Positions 8,146-16,481 of a DNA stretch of 64,000 bases are shown here, one piece after another. The notes beneath the pieces are model-generated. The model saw only the letters and a program-made list of their open reading frames with translations, ran no database searches and was not told the DNA's origin. The stretch is from Nocardia vulneris (GTDB lineage: Bacteria; Actinomycetota; Actinomycetes; Mycobacteriales; Mycobacteriaceae). The stretch spans positions 124,001 through 188,000 of the forward strand of contig NZ_BDCI01000029.1 in NCBI RefSeq assembly GCF_001613425.1, in the 5' to 3' direction. Positions within the stretch are counted from its first letter, which is position 1. The number at the start of each line of letters is the position of its first letter. The position numbers were made by a program, and so were the translations under genes.

Positions 8146-9024
8146 TCATTGGGATGCGTTGTCTCGCATCGGCGCCGGGGCGAAACGTTCGGTGTGCACC
8201 GAGGCGGTCGGGTCGTGCAGAGCCAGCAGTTCCCGGCCGGCCTCGGCGAGCACAGGCGGGCCGCAGACGTATACCGCGGCCCCCGTGGGTGTCTGCGCGA
8301 AGATCATGCGCGGATCGGGCAGGCCGAATTCGTCGTCGGGGCGCACCACCACATCCCCGCCGGTGAGCCGGGCCAGCTCGCACAGAAACGGCATCCTGGC
8401 CCGCGATCGGCCGAAATACATGAGCCGCCAGGGTGTTCCGGCACGCTCGGCGGCGCCGACCATCGGCAGGATCGGCGTGATCCCGATTCCACCGGCGACG
8501 AACAGATAGCGCGCAGCAGCCAGCAGCGGAAAGGCGTTGCGCGGCCCGCGGATCGGCAACCGGTCGCCGACGCGCAGCCGCTCGTGCACCTCACGCGAGC
8601 CGCCGTCGCCGTGCTCGAGGTAGCGCACCGCGATGCGGTAGTACCCCCGCTCGGCCGGGTCGTTGGTCAGTGAATACTGCCGCAGCCGACCGGACGGCAG
8701 ACACAGCTCGATATGCGCCCCGGGCGTCCAGGCGGGCAGAGCGCCGCCATCCGGGTCGCGTAGGCACAGGCTGACGACGCCGTCGGCCTCCGCCTCGATC
8801 CGGTCGACGACAACGTCGAAACCGTTGCGGCGCAGTGACTGCGGTAATGTCTCGGCGAGCATCGCGGGACGCTGCCCGGTCGGCTGCACCGGCCGCCGCT
8901 GCGCGACGCGGGGCGCGATCGTCGGCTCGCCGGAGCGGAAAGCGGCTGGGCCCGTACCGAACTCGAAGGTCACGGCGCATGTGCGACGCACCTGCGGCTG
9001 ATCGACGTAGCCAGTAGAGCCCAT
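8146..9024 (-). CDS. Flavin reductase of the phthalate-dioxygenase-reductase type, without a ferredoxin domain
   Basis: A 292-residue FNR-fold protein. After a roughly 65-residue N-terminal extension come the flavin-binding motif RQYSLTND, the NAD(P) loop FVAGGIGITPI and the C-terminal YVCGPP. Phthalate dioxygenase reductases (PDR/VanB) normally continue for about 80 residues into a 2Fe-2S domain; here the protein ends about 20 residues after the nucleotide domain (SVHTERFAPAPMR). No frame continues the homology in the 68 bases before the next gene. It may donate electrons to a separate ferredoxin. The start ATG 9024 is supported by GATGAGG upstream. It is divergent from a TetR gene. Confidence 0.82.
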   Translation of the reverse strand: MGSTGYVDQPQVRRTCAVTFEFGTGPAAFRSGEPTIAPRVAQRRPVQPTGQRPAMLAETLPQSLRRNGFDVVVDRIEAEADGVVSLCLRDPDGGALPAWTPGAHIELCLPSGRLRQYSLTNDPAERGYYRIAVRYLEHGDGGSREVHERLRVGDRLPIRGPRNAFPLLAAARYLFVAGGIGITPILPMVGAAERAGTPWRLMYFGRSRARMPFLCELARLTGGDVVVRPDDEFGLPDPRMIFAQTPTGAAVYVCGPPVLAEAGRELLALHDPTASVHTERFAPAPMRDNASQ

Positions 9025-9073
9025 CTCGCATCCTCATCTCTGATCGGCGAAGCACAAGCGTTCTCGCAATCTA

Positions 9074-9086
9074 TTGATGACATCAA
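9074..9086. promoter_or_regulatory. TTGATG-A-CATCAA palindrome, TetR operator candidate
   Basis: A perfect 13-bp odd-centred palindrome lies in the 114-bp divergent spacer between the reductase and the second TetR gene. A related half, TGTCAACA, follows a few bases on. Position and symmetry suggest control of both genes. Confidence 0.5.
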
Positions 9087-9138
9087 CTGCTGTCAACATC
9101 ACCCGATGTCCACATCCGAGCTGTGAGAAGATGGCGCC

Positions 9139-9804
9139 ATGGCCGCCGAAGACGACGGAGCGATCCCGGGGATGCGCCGCTGGCGTGGCCGATCCCCCGC
9201 CGCTCGAGTCGCCATGCGCCGCGACCAACTGATCGAGGCGTGCACCGAACTGATGGCGACGATCGGCGCGGCGGAAACCTCGATGCGCGGAGTATGCAGG
9301 CAGGCCGGGCTCACCGAACGCTATTTCTACGAGAGTTTCCCTAATCTCGACGCATTGCTCACCACTGTGCTCGACACCGTGGTGCTCGGCGCCCGGGACC
9401 GACTACTCGCGGCGTTACCCTCGGCCCCGATCCAGCGCGCCGCCATGTTCCGGCATCTGGTCACCGTGTTCACCGACTACCTCACCGAGGATCGCCGCCG
9501 CGGCCGGATCATGTTCGTCGAATCGCAGGCCACCCCGGTGCTCATGCCCCGCGCCAACCAGCTCATCGGATTATTCACGGCGCCGATCGCCTTGACGATC
9601 GGCGCCGGCGACTACACCGACCCCGGACCCGACGAGCACGACAGCGCCCTCAACGCCAGCGCCATCTTCGGCGCCCTGGCCTATCTCTACCGGCCCTGGC
9701 TGGACGGCGAGATCCCGGTCTCCCGAGAACGATTCGACGAGCACGCCGCGATAGTGCTGGAAAACGTTGCCCGAGTGCGCTCTTCGGCCGGCTCCGAGAC
9801 CTAG
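9139..9804 (+). CDS. TetR-family transcriptional regulator
   Basis: A 221-residue protein with an N-terminal TetR HTH (about residues 25-75; SMRGVCRQAGLTERYFYESF). The recognition helix ends in the TERYFYESF variant typical of actinobacterial members. The start is ATG 9139. It is divergent from the flavin reductase, which is the most likely target. It also lies upstream of the nlt-like operon on the same strand, but 491 bases separate them, so control of that operon is only a possibility. Confidence 0.85.
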   Translation: MAAEDDGAIPGMRRWRGRSPAARVAMRRDQLIEACTELMATIGAAETSMRGVCRQAGLTERYFYESFPNLDALLTTVLDTVVLGARDRLLAALPSAPIQRAAMFRHLVTVFTDYLTEDRRRGRIMFVESQATPVLMPRANQLIGLFTAPIALTIGAGDYTDPGPDEHDSALNASAIFGALAYLYRPWLDGEIPVSRERFDEHAAIVLENVARVRSSAGSET

Positions 9805-10295
9805 GCGCCAATTCATCCGACGTATCCGCTCGAACCACACGACCCACTGCGCGCGGGTTCCCTTCGGCCGCAACACAGTTGATGACACGGCAAGCAGCAC
9901 CCGGGACGGCTTCCGACCGAGTACCCTGCGTGACTCGCAGTGAAGTCACTCACATCCCACGCCAGTCCCCACCACGCGAAGCGCAGCGCCAAATGAGTTA
10001 GCCAGAAGTTCGCCAGCGCGCTGGGATCGCCCCTCCGGGGCACACGGTCCGACCCCGGCGCGTGGCCGTCAAACCCGTTGGCGAGTACCGAAAGCGGCCC
10101 CCGCCCGGCACTGTCATCGCACCATAGCCAGCCGGTCACCAGTTGGTGATACCTCACGGAACACATACTTGAAAACGCATGCGCGCCTGGACATGTGGGC
10201 CGAGGCGATTGTTGTTACCGTCGGGTAGTGTCCGACGCACCGAAGATCAGAGACGATCGCGGAACCTTATTTTCTCCACGATTTCAGGAGCGCGC
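9805..10295. other. 491-bp region without a recognisable gene, upstream of the nlt-like operon
   Basis: The region holds no reading frame with family features. One 117-codon minus-strand frame (9813-10166) has an unusual Cys/Trp-rich composition and no recognisable motif. The operon promoter must lie here, probably within the AT-richer 10140-10290 part. A CAGGAG ribosome binding site sits at 10285-10290. Confidence 0.6.
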
Positions 10296-11345
10296 GTGTC
10301 GCATTCTCGATTCGAATCCATCGGCGCCTATCTGCCTTCGAATGTCGTCACCACCCAGGAGCTGCTCGCCCGGCTGCAGGAACCTCCCTCTTTCGATCTC
10401 GAGAAGATCACCGGCGTCCAGGAACGCCGCGTGCACGACACCCGGCCGGAGTCGTACGAGGACTCGTTCGCGATCGCGATGAAGGCGGCGCAGGACTGTC
10501 TGTCCAGGTCACGATACGAAGCCGCGGAACTCGACGTGATCATCTCCACCTCGATCACGCGGAGCAACCACGCCACCCGCATGTACATGGAGCCCTCGTT
10601 CGCCGGGTCGATAAGCCGCCTTATCGGAGCGAAGAAGGCCATTACTTTCGACGTTTCCAACGCGTGCGCCGGAATGCTCACCGGCACCTACATTCTCGAT
10701 CGGATGATCCGCTCCGGGGCCGTGCGCAACGGCATGGTGGTCAGCGGGGAGGCCATTACTCCGATCGCCGACACCGCGGTCGCGGAGATTTCCGAGAAAT
10801 ACGATCTGCAGTTCGCCTCGCTCTCGGTGGGCGACTCGGGCGCGGCGGTCGTGCTCGACCAGGCGGTGGACGACGACGACAAGATCCACTACATCGAGTT
10901 GATGACCGCCTCGGAGTACTCGCACCTGTGTCTCGGCATGCCGAGCGACAAGAGCCAGGGTGTTGCGCTGTACACCGACAACCGCAAAATGCACAACGAA
11001 GACCGCTTCCTTTTGGGCACCAACAGCCAGATCAACTATCTGGAAGCACAGGGCCGCACCTTCGCCGACGAGAAGTTCGACTACGTCATCCACCACCAGT
11101 TCGGCGCGGCCGCGATCCCGTGGATGAACGCCATCTGCGAGCGCGAGTTCGGCACCCCGATGCCGCCCGATCTGCGGGTTATCGAGAAGTACGGAAACAC
11201 CTCCACCACTTCACATTTCATCGTTCTGCACGACCAGCTCAGCGAGCAGAACATTCCGGCGGGCTCGAAGCTGCTGATGATCCCGGCCGCCTCCGGCATC
11301 GTGACCGGCTTCCTGTCCACCACCATCTCGTCTCTGAAGGTCTGA
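10296..11345 (+). CDS. nltA: KASIII/OleA-like beta-ketoacyl synthase, catalytic subunit
   Basis: A 349-residue thiolase-fold enzyme. The KASIII triad is complete: Cys124 in FDVSNACAGM, His267 in the VIHHQFG segment and Asn301 in KYGNTST. A Glu in MEPSFAG corresponds to the OleA glutamate that enters the partner active site. OleA-type enzymes perform head-to-head Claisen condensation of two acyl thioesters to a 2-alkyl-3-ketoacid. GTG 10296 is the start, with CAGGAG five bases upstream; an upstream in-frame GTG at 10179 adds unlikely sequence. The next gene encodes a triad-less paralogue, as in the lipstatin (LstA/LstB) and nocardiolactone (NltA/NltB) systems, so this is probably the Cys-bearing half of a heterodimer. 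The symbol is assigned by that analogy. Confidence 0.85.
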   Translation: MSHSRFESIGAYLPSNVVTTQELLARLQEPPSFDLEKITGVQERRVHDTRPESYEDSFAIAMKAAQDCLSRSRYEAAELDVIISTSITRSNHATRMYMEPSFAGSISRLIGAKKAITFDVSNACAGMLTGTYILDRMIRSGAVRNGMVVSGEAITPIADTAVAEISEKYDLQFASLSVGDSGAAVVLDQAVDDDDKIHYIELMTASEYSHLCLGMPSDKSQGVALYTDNRKMHNEDRFLLGTNSQINYLEAQGRTFADEKFDYVIHHQFGAAAIPWMNAICEREFGTPMPPDLRVIEKYGNTSTTSHFIVLHDQLSEQNIPAGSKLLMIPAASGIVTGFLSTTISSLKV

Positions 11346-11353
11346 GGTCAGCC

Positions 11354-12271
11354 ATGGGCGTTCGCATCAAATCCACCGGCGTCAGCCGCGCCGACGACAC
11401 CAACAGCAGCGTGGAGAACAGCGGCCGCGCCGCGAAGCAGAGCCTGGAGCGGGCCGGTGTCCGGCCCGATCAGGTCGGCGTGCTGATCAACGCCGGGGTG
11501 TTCCGGGACTCCAACACGGTGGAACCGGCCGTGTCCGCGCTGATCCAGAAGGCGGCGGGCATCGGCCTCGAATACGCCAAGGACGATCCGCGGACCTTCT
11601 CGTTCGACCTGATGAACGGCGCGACCGGCGTGCTCAACGCGGTCGGCGTGGCCACCTCGATCCTGGAGACCGGCAGCGCCGAGCACGTGCTGATCGTCTC
11701 CGGTGACGCGCATCCGTCGATGACCCGCAAGGCCGCCACCGACGACTTCCCTTATGCCGCTTCGGGTGCCGCGCTGCTGCTGGAGCGCACCGACGAGCCC
11801 GAAGAAGGCTTCGGCCGGGTGCACACGGTGAACGGCGAGGGCACGCCCGCGGTCGAGGCCTACGTCGACACCGCGACGATGGGCAGCGTCGGTCGCGGCC
11901 TGATGACGGTCGAGCGGGAGCCGGACTTCGCCGCGCGACTGCTGAACGTGGCGGTCGAGGCCGCGCTGGCCGCGCTCAACGAAACCGGCCACGGCGACCT
12001 GTCGGGGACCGCCCTGATCGCCTCGACGCCGACCGCCGAGTTCCCGCTGCAGCTCGCGGACGCGCTCGGCATCGACGAGGACGCGGTCCGCACCCCCGAC
12101 CTCACCGACGGCGACCCGCACACCGCGGCGCTGCCGCAGGCCTACCACCGCGCCGTGCTGGACGAGACGCTGCGCGAGTTCGGTCACGTGCTGTTCGTCG
12201 CCGCGGGCGCCGGCCCGTCGGCCGCGGCGGTGCTGTACCGGTTGCCCGCGCTCGCCGGAGCGACTGCGTGA
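11354..12271 (+). CDS. nltB: KASIII/OleA-like paralogue lacking catalytic Cys, partner subunit
   Basis: A 305-residue thiolase-fold protein. At the nucleophile position the sequence is FDLMNGATGVLNA, with no Cys, and the C-terminal His/Asn motifs are absent or replaced (GDPHTAALPQAY). The equivalent of the OleA glutamate is kept in SNTVEPAVSALI. It therefore cannot be a stand-alone condensing enzyme but fits the LstB/NltB role: supplying Glu and part of the acyl tunnel to the Cys-bearing partner. It starts eight bases after the first KAS stop and overlaps the ligase start by a GTGA junction, so the three are translationally coupled. The heterodimer is inferred from family knowledge. Confidence 0.82.
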   Translation: MGVRIKSTGVSRADDTNSSVENSGRAAKQSLERAGVRPDQVGVLINAGVFRDSNTVEPAVSALIQKAAGIGLEYAKDDPRTFSFDLMNGATGVLNAVGVATSILETGSAEHVLIVSGDAHPSMTRKAATDDFPYAASGAALLLERTDEPEEGFGRVHTVNGEGTPAVEAYVDTATMGSVGRGLMTVEREPDFAARLLNVAVEAALAALNETGHGDLSGTALIASTPTAEFPLQLADALGIDEDAVRTPDLTDGDPHTAALPQAYHRAVLDETLREFGHVLFVAAGAGPSAAAVLYRLPALAGATA

Positions 12272-13941
12272 GTTCGGCCACCTACTGGCAGGCGATCGAC
12301 CGGTTCCGCGCGTTCGCGCGCGCGGAGCCGGATCGCGAAGCCGTCATCTACCCGGTCGGCACGGATGCCGCGGGCCTGCCGGCCTACCGCCATGTCAGCT
12401 ATCGCGAGCTCGACGACTGGTCCGAAACCATCGCCGAACGGCTCACCGCGTCCGGCGTCGGGTCCGGCACCCGCACCATCGTGCTGGTGCTGCCCAGCCC
12501 GGAGCTGTACGCGATCCTGTTCGCGCTGTTGAAGATCGGCGCCGTACCGGTGGTGATCGACCCGGGCATGGGCCTGCGCAAGATGGTGCACTGCCTGCGC
12601 GCGGTCGAGGCGGAGGCGTTCATCGGCATCCCGCCCGCGCACGCCGTGCGCGTGCTGTTCCGCCGCAGCTTCCGCAAGGTGCGCACCACGGTGACGGTGG
12701 GCAAGCGGTGGTTCTGGCGGGGTGCGAAACTCTCGGCGTGGGGCAGCACGCCTTCCGGCGGCGCGGTCGACCGGGTGCCCGCCGATTCCGGCGACGTGCT
12801 CGTCATCGGATTCACCACGGGCAGTACCGGACCCGCCAAAGCGGTGGAGCTGACCCACGGCAATCTGGCCTCGATGATCGACCAGGTGCACACCGCACGC
12901 GGCGAGATCGCGCCGGAGACCTCGTTGATCACCCTGCCGCTGGTCGGCATTCTCGACCTGCTGCTCGGATCCCGCTGTGTGCTACCGCCGTTGATCCCGA
13001 GCAAGGTCGGCTCGACCGATCCCGCGCACGTCGCGCACGCCATCGAAACCTTCGGCGTGCGAACGATGTTCGCCTCGCCCGCGCTGCTGATTCCGCTGCT
13101 GCGCCATCTGGAGCAGCAGCCGAACGAGCTGAAGACGCTGGCCAGCATCTATTCCGGTGGCGCGCCGGTGCCGGACTGGTGCATCGCGGGCCTGCGCGCG
13201 GCGTTGACCGAGGACGTGCGGATCTTCGCCGGATACGGGTCCACCGAGGCGCTGCCCATGTCGCTCATCGAATCTCGCGAGCTGTTCGACGGTCTGGTCG
13301 AGCGGACGCACCGTGGCGAGGGCACCTGCATCGGGCGACCGGCCGACCGGATCGACGCCAGGATCGTCGCCATCACCGATGACGCGATCCCGACCTGGGC
13401 CCGGGCCGAGGAACTGGCCGGTGACCTCGCGCAGTCGCGGGGTATCGGTGAACTCGTCGTCGCCGGGCCCAATGTCAGCACGCACTACTACTGGCCGGAC
13501 GCGGCGAACCGGCAGGGCAAGATCGTGGACGGCGACCGGATCTGGCACCGCACCGGCGATCTCGCCTGGATCGACGACGCGGGCCGCATCTGGTTCTGCG
13601 GGCGCAAGAGTCAGCGGGTGGTCACCGCCGACGGGCCGATGTTCACGGTTCAGGTGGAGCAGATCTTCAATACCGTTGCGGGCGTGGCGCGTACGGCGCT
13701 GGTCGGCGTAGGCGCGCCGGGCGCGCAGCGGCCGGTGCTGTGCATCGAACTGAAGCCCGATGCCGAGGGCGCCGCGGTCGGGGCGGCGCTGCGGGCCCGC
13801 GGCGCCGAGTTCGACCTCAGTCGGCCGATCGCCGATTTCCTGATCCACCCCGGCTTCCCGGTCGATATCCGGCACAACGCCAAGATCGGGCGCGAGCAGC
13901 TCGCAAAGTGGGCGGGCGAGCAGCTGGGAGCGCGCGCATGA
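12268..13941 (+). CDS. nltC: OleC-like beta-lactone synthetase (AMP-forming ligase family)
   Basis: A 557-residue adenylate-forming enzyme. The P-loop is FTTGSTGPAKAVELTHGN (near residues 181-198), followed by YGSTEALP, the hinge region RTGDLAWIDDAGRIWFCGRK and the C-terminal catalytic Lys region HNAKIGREQL. The overall pattern, including the long linker around DDAIPTWARAEEL and the GPNVSTHYYW segment, is that of OleC/NltC rather than fatty-acyl-CoA ligases. OleC activates a 2-alkyl-3-hydroxyacid with ATP and closes it to a beta-lactone. The GTG start overlaps the previous stop, and the stop overlaps the next ATG. OleC-type function is inferred from sequence style plus neighbours OleA- and OleD-like. 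Confidence 0.85.
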   Translation: MSSATYWQAIDRFRAFARAEPDREAVIYPVGTDAAGLPAYRHVSYRELDDWSETIAERLTASGVGSGTRTIVLVLPSPELYAILFALLKIGAVPVVIDPGMGLRKMVHCLRAVEAEAFIGIPPAHAVRVLFRRSFRKVRTTVTVGKRWFWRGAKLSAWGSTPSGGAVDRVPADSGDVLVIGFTTGSTGPAKAVELTHGNLASMIDQVHTARGEIAPETSLITLPLVGILDLLLGSRCVLPPLIPSKVGSTDPAHVAHAIETFGVRTMFASPALLIPLLRHLEQQPNELKTLASIYSGGAPVPDWCIAGLRAALTEDVRIFAGYGSTEALPMSLIESRELFDGLVERTHRGEGTCIGRPADRIDARIVAITDDAIPTWARAEELAGDLAQSRGIGELVVAGPNVSTHYYWPDAANRQGKIVDGDRIWHRTGDLAWIDDAGRIWFCGRKSQRVVTADGPMFTVQVEQIFNTVAGVARTALVGVGAPGAQRPVLCIELKPDAEGAAVGAALRARGAEFDLSRPIADFLIHPGFPVDIRHNAKIGREQLAKWAGEQLGARA

Positions 13942-14204
13942 GCGTGAAAACGACGGCACTGCGGGCGATTCCGGTGCTCGGCTGGGTCTACCTGGCGGGC
14001 GGGCTCGTCGCGGCCGCGACGGACCGGGCGCCCGCGAACCGAGTGCTGCGCGCCGCGTGGTGGATCGACGCGTTCCTGAGCATCGTGGTGCACGCGGCGC
14101 AGATCCGGCCCGCGCTGCGCGCGGCCGAGGGGTCGGGCCGGTCCCCGCTCGAAACGGCCGTACTGACGCAGATCTTCGGAATGACTTGGTGGCGAACGCA
14201 ATGA
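13938..14204 (+). CDS. Small membrane protein of the nlt-like operon
   Basis: An 88-residue protein with two hydrophobic segments (about residues 8-27, AIPVLGWVYLAGGLVAAATD, and about 38-52, AAWWIDAFLSIVVHA) and a polar C-terminus ending GMTWWRTQ. It is joined to both neighbours by ATGA overlaps, so it is certainly translated with the pathway. I do not recognise a family. A role in anchoring or assembling the ligase/reductase at the membrane, or in product handling, is a guess from position only. Confidence 0.75.
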   Translation: MSVKTTALRAIPVLGWVYLAGGLVAAATDRAPANRVLRAAWWIDAFLSIVVHAAQIRPALRAAEGSGRSPLETAVLTQIFGMTWWRTQ

Positions 14205-15250
14205 GCAAAGTACTGGTCACCGGCGCGTCCGGTTTCCTCGGCGGCGCGCTGGTGCGCAGACTGATCCGCGACGGCGCGCACGATGTGTCGATCCTGGTGC
14301 GGCGCACCAGCAATCTGGCCGATCTCGGTCCCGACGTGGACAAGGTCGAGCTGGTCTACGGCGATCTGACCGATGCCGCGTCGCTGGTGCAGGCCACCAG
14401 CGGGGTCGACATCGTGTTCCACAGCGCGGCCCGGGTCGACGAGCGGGGCACCCGCGAGCAGTTCTGGCAGGAGAACGTCCGGGCCACCGAATTGCTGCTG
14501 GACGCCGCGCGCCGCAATGGCGCGTCGAGCTTCGTGTTCATCTCCAGCCCCAGCGCGCTGATGGATTACGACGGCGGCGACCAACTCGATATCGACGAGT
14601 CGGTGCCGTACCCGCGGCGCTACCTGAACCTGTACTCCGAGACCAAGGCCGCGGCCGAGCGTGCCGTATTGGCCGCGGACACCACGGGTTTGCGGACCTG
14701 TGCGCTGCGACCGCGGGCGATCTGGGGCGCGGGCGACCGGTCCGGCCCGATCGTGCGGCTGCTCGGTCGCACCGGCACCGGCAAGCTGCCCGATATCTCG
14801 TTCGGGCGCGACGTGTACGCCTCGCTGTGCCACGTCGACAACATCGTCGACGCGTGCGTCAAAGCGGCGGCGAACCCGGCGACGGTGGGCGGCAAGGCCT
14901 ATTTCATCGCCGACGCCGAAAAGACCAACGTGTGGGAGTTTCTCGGTGCGGTGGCCACCCGGCTGGGGTACGAACCGCCGAGCCGCAAGCCCAACCCCAA
15001 GGTGATCAACGCGGTGGTCGGTGTCATCGAGACCATCTGGCGGATCCCGGCCGTGGCGACCCGCTGGTCTCCCCCGCTGTCGCGCTACGCCGTCGCGTTG
15101 ATGACACGCAGCGCGACCTACGACACAGGCGCCGCCGCACGCGATTTCGGCTATCGACCGGTCGTGGACCGGGAGACCGGACTCGCCACCTTCCTGGCCT
15201 GGCTCGAAAAACAGGGTGGGGCCGTGGAACTCACCCGCACGCTGCGCTGA
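14201..15250 (+). CDS. nltD: OleD-like 2-alkyl-3-ketoacid reductase (3beta-HSD/epimerase SDR)
   Basis: A 349-residue extended SDR. The Rossmann loop TGASGFLG is at residues 7-14, HSAARVDE follows beta4, and the active-site YSETK begins near residue 145. A 3beta-HSD-like C-terminal substrate domain follows (RPRAIWGAGDR, VDNIVDAC). OleD/NltD reduces the keto group of the condensed 2-alkyl-3-ketoacid with NADPH before lactone closure. The gene overlaps the small membrane protein by ATGA, in the usual OleA-C-D order of such clusters. Alternative assignments (sterol dehydrogenase) are less likely in this context. Confidence 0.86.
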   Translation: MSKVLVTGASGFLGGALVRRLIRDGAHDVSILVRRTSNLADLGPDVDKVELVYGDLTDAASLVQATSGVDIVFHSAARVDERGTREQFWQENVRATELLLDAARRNGASSFVFISSPSALMDYDGGDQLDIDESVPYPRRYLNLYSETKAAAERAVLAADTTGLRTCALRPRAIWGAGDRSGPIVRLLGRTGTGKLPDISFGRDVYASLCHVDNIVDACVKAAANPATVGGKAYFIADAEKTNVWEFLGAVATRLGYEPPSRKPNPKVINAVVGVIETIWRIPAVATRWSPPLSRYAVALMTRSATYDTGAAARDFGYRPVVDRETGLATFLAWLEKQGGAVELTRTLR

Positions 15251-15281
15251 CCCTCGGCGAAAGCCGCGATCGGAGGCCCTC

Positions 15282-16481
15282 ATGATCAACGACACCGTCT
15301 TCCGCCGGAAGATCTCGCCCACCGAGCGGCTGTACTTCTTCACCCGCGAGGTGACACCGCCGTTCCTGATGCATCTCGCCGTGCACGGCGACGGGGCGAT
15401 CGACCCCGCCGCCCTGCAGCGCGCCGTCGACGTGGCCTCGGCCGCGAACCCCGGCGCCCGGCTGGTCCGGGACGGAAAGTATTGGGTGGACAGCGGTGTC
15501 GCGGCCGCGGTCCGGGTGGTGCCGGACTGGACGCTCGACTACACCACGCTGGAGAACGACGCGGTGCTCAACAGTCCGATCGGCCCGTCCCCCGAGCGGA
15601 CCACCGAGGTGCTGCTGCTGACCGGAGCCGAGACAACCATCGTGTTCCGGGTCTTCCACGGCGTGATGGACGGCATGGGCATGCGCATGTGGGCCGACGA
15701 CGTGCTGCGCGCGCTGCGCGGCGCCGAGCCGGTCGGTGCCCCCGACGCGATCGCGGACACCGAACTGGTCGCGCAGGTCGGCGCCCCGGGCAAGCAGACG
15801 CTGGTGCTGCCGACCTACCGGGCCGCCATCGGCACCGGCCGCCAGGATCCGACCGCGGTGCGCTGGTTGCTACGGCACCGCACCATCGACGGCACCGGCA
15901 AGGGCATCGTCGCGCGGGTCGCGGCGATCCTCGCCGCGGAGGCGGGGGTGCAGTCCCGCTTCATGATTCCGGTCGACCTGCGCCGCCACGATCCCGCGCT
16001 GCGCTCCACCGGCAACCTGGCGCTGCCGCTGTTCCTCGACGTCCGTCCCGGCGAGGGCTGGGAGTCGGTGAGCGCCCAGATGCGCACCGGCCTGCAGGAG
16101 AAGCGCGAGCTGAATCAGCTCGACAACGGTGGCCTGTCGAAGTTCCCGCCCGCCGTCATCCGCGCGGTGCTGCGGGCGAGCAACTGGCTGGGCGCCCGGC
16201 ACAACCGGAACATGGTCTCCGCCACGGTGTCCCATATGGGCAAGGTCGATCTGGACGAGCTGGCCGTGCCCGGCTGGACCCCGACCACGATGCGGGTGCT
16301 GCCCCAGCACACCGGTTCGATGCCGCTGCTGTTCGGCATGGTGGAGGTGCGCGGGCGGATCGAGCTGATGGTGTCGGCGCGTAACGGCGCGGGTATCGAA
16401 GCGCGGCTGGAGGCGCTGCTCGACAAGATCGCACGCACCCTGGAAGCCGAACTCGCCCCGCAAGATTCGCCGGCCCGATGA
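15282..16481 (+). CDS. Condensation-domain-type (PapA/WS-like) acyltransferase
   Basis: A 399-residue protein of the chloramphenicol-acetyltransferase/condensation superfamily. The active-site HHxxxDG motif appears as FHGVMDG (His126, Asp130), so the catalytic second His and structural Asp are kept and the first His is Phe. MIPVDLRRHDP and the paired half-domain architecture also fit. Mycobacterial PapA proteins of this class esterify lipid hydroxyls with acyl thioesters. CGGAGG precedes ATG 15282, 31 bases after the reductase, and the stop overlaps the MmpL start. I infer that it decorates a hydroxyl of the pathway product or an intermediate. It is not part of the core OleABCD set. Confidence 0.75.
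   Translation: MINDTVFRRKISPTERLYFFTREVTPPFLMHLAVHGDGAIDPAALQRAVDVASAANPGARLVRDGKYWVDSGVAAAVRVVPDWTLDYTTLENDAVLNSPIGPSPERTTEVLLLTGAETTIVFRVFHGVMDGMGMRMWADDVLRALRGAEPVGAPDAIADTELVAQVGAPGKQTLVLPTYRAAIGTGRQDPTAVRWLLRHRTIDGTGKGIVARVAAILAAEAGVQSRFMIPVDLRRHDPALRSTGNLALPLFLDVRPGEGWESVSAQMRTGLQEKRELNQLDNGGLSKFPPAVIRAVLRASNWLGARHNRNMVSATVSHMGKVDLDELAVPGWTPTTMRVLPQHTGSMPLLFGMVEVRGRIELMVSARNGAGIEARLEALLDKIARTLEAELAPQDSPAR

Noticed and set aside
9813..10166. A 117-codon minus-strand frame
   Set aside because: Cys/Trp-rich composition, no ribosome binding site and no recognisable domain.
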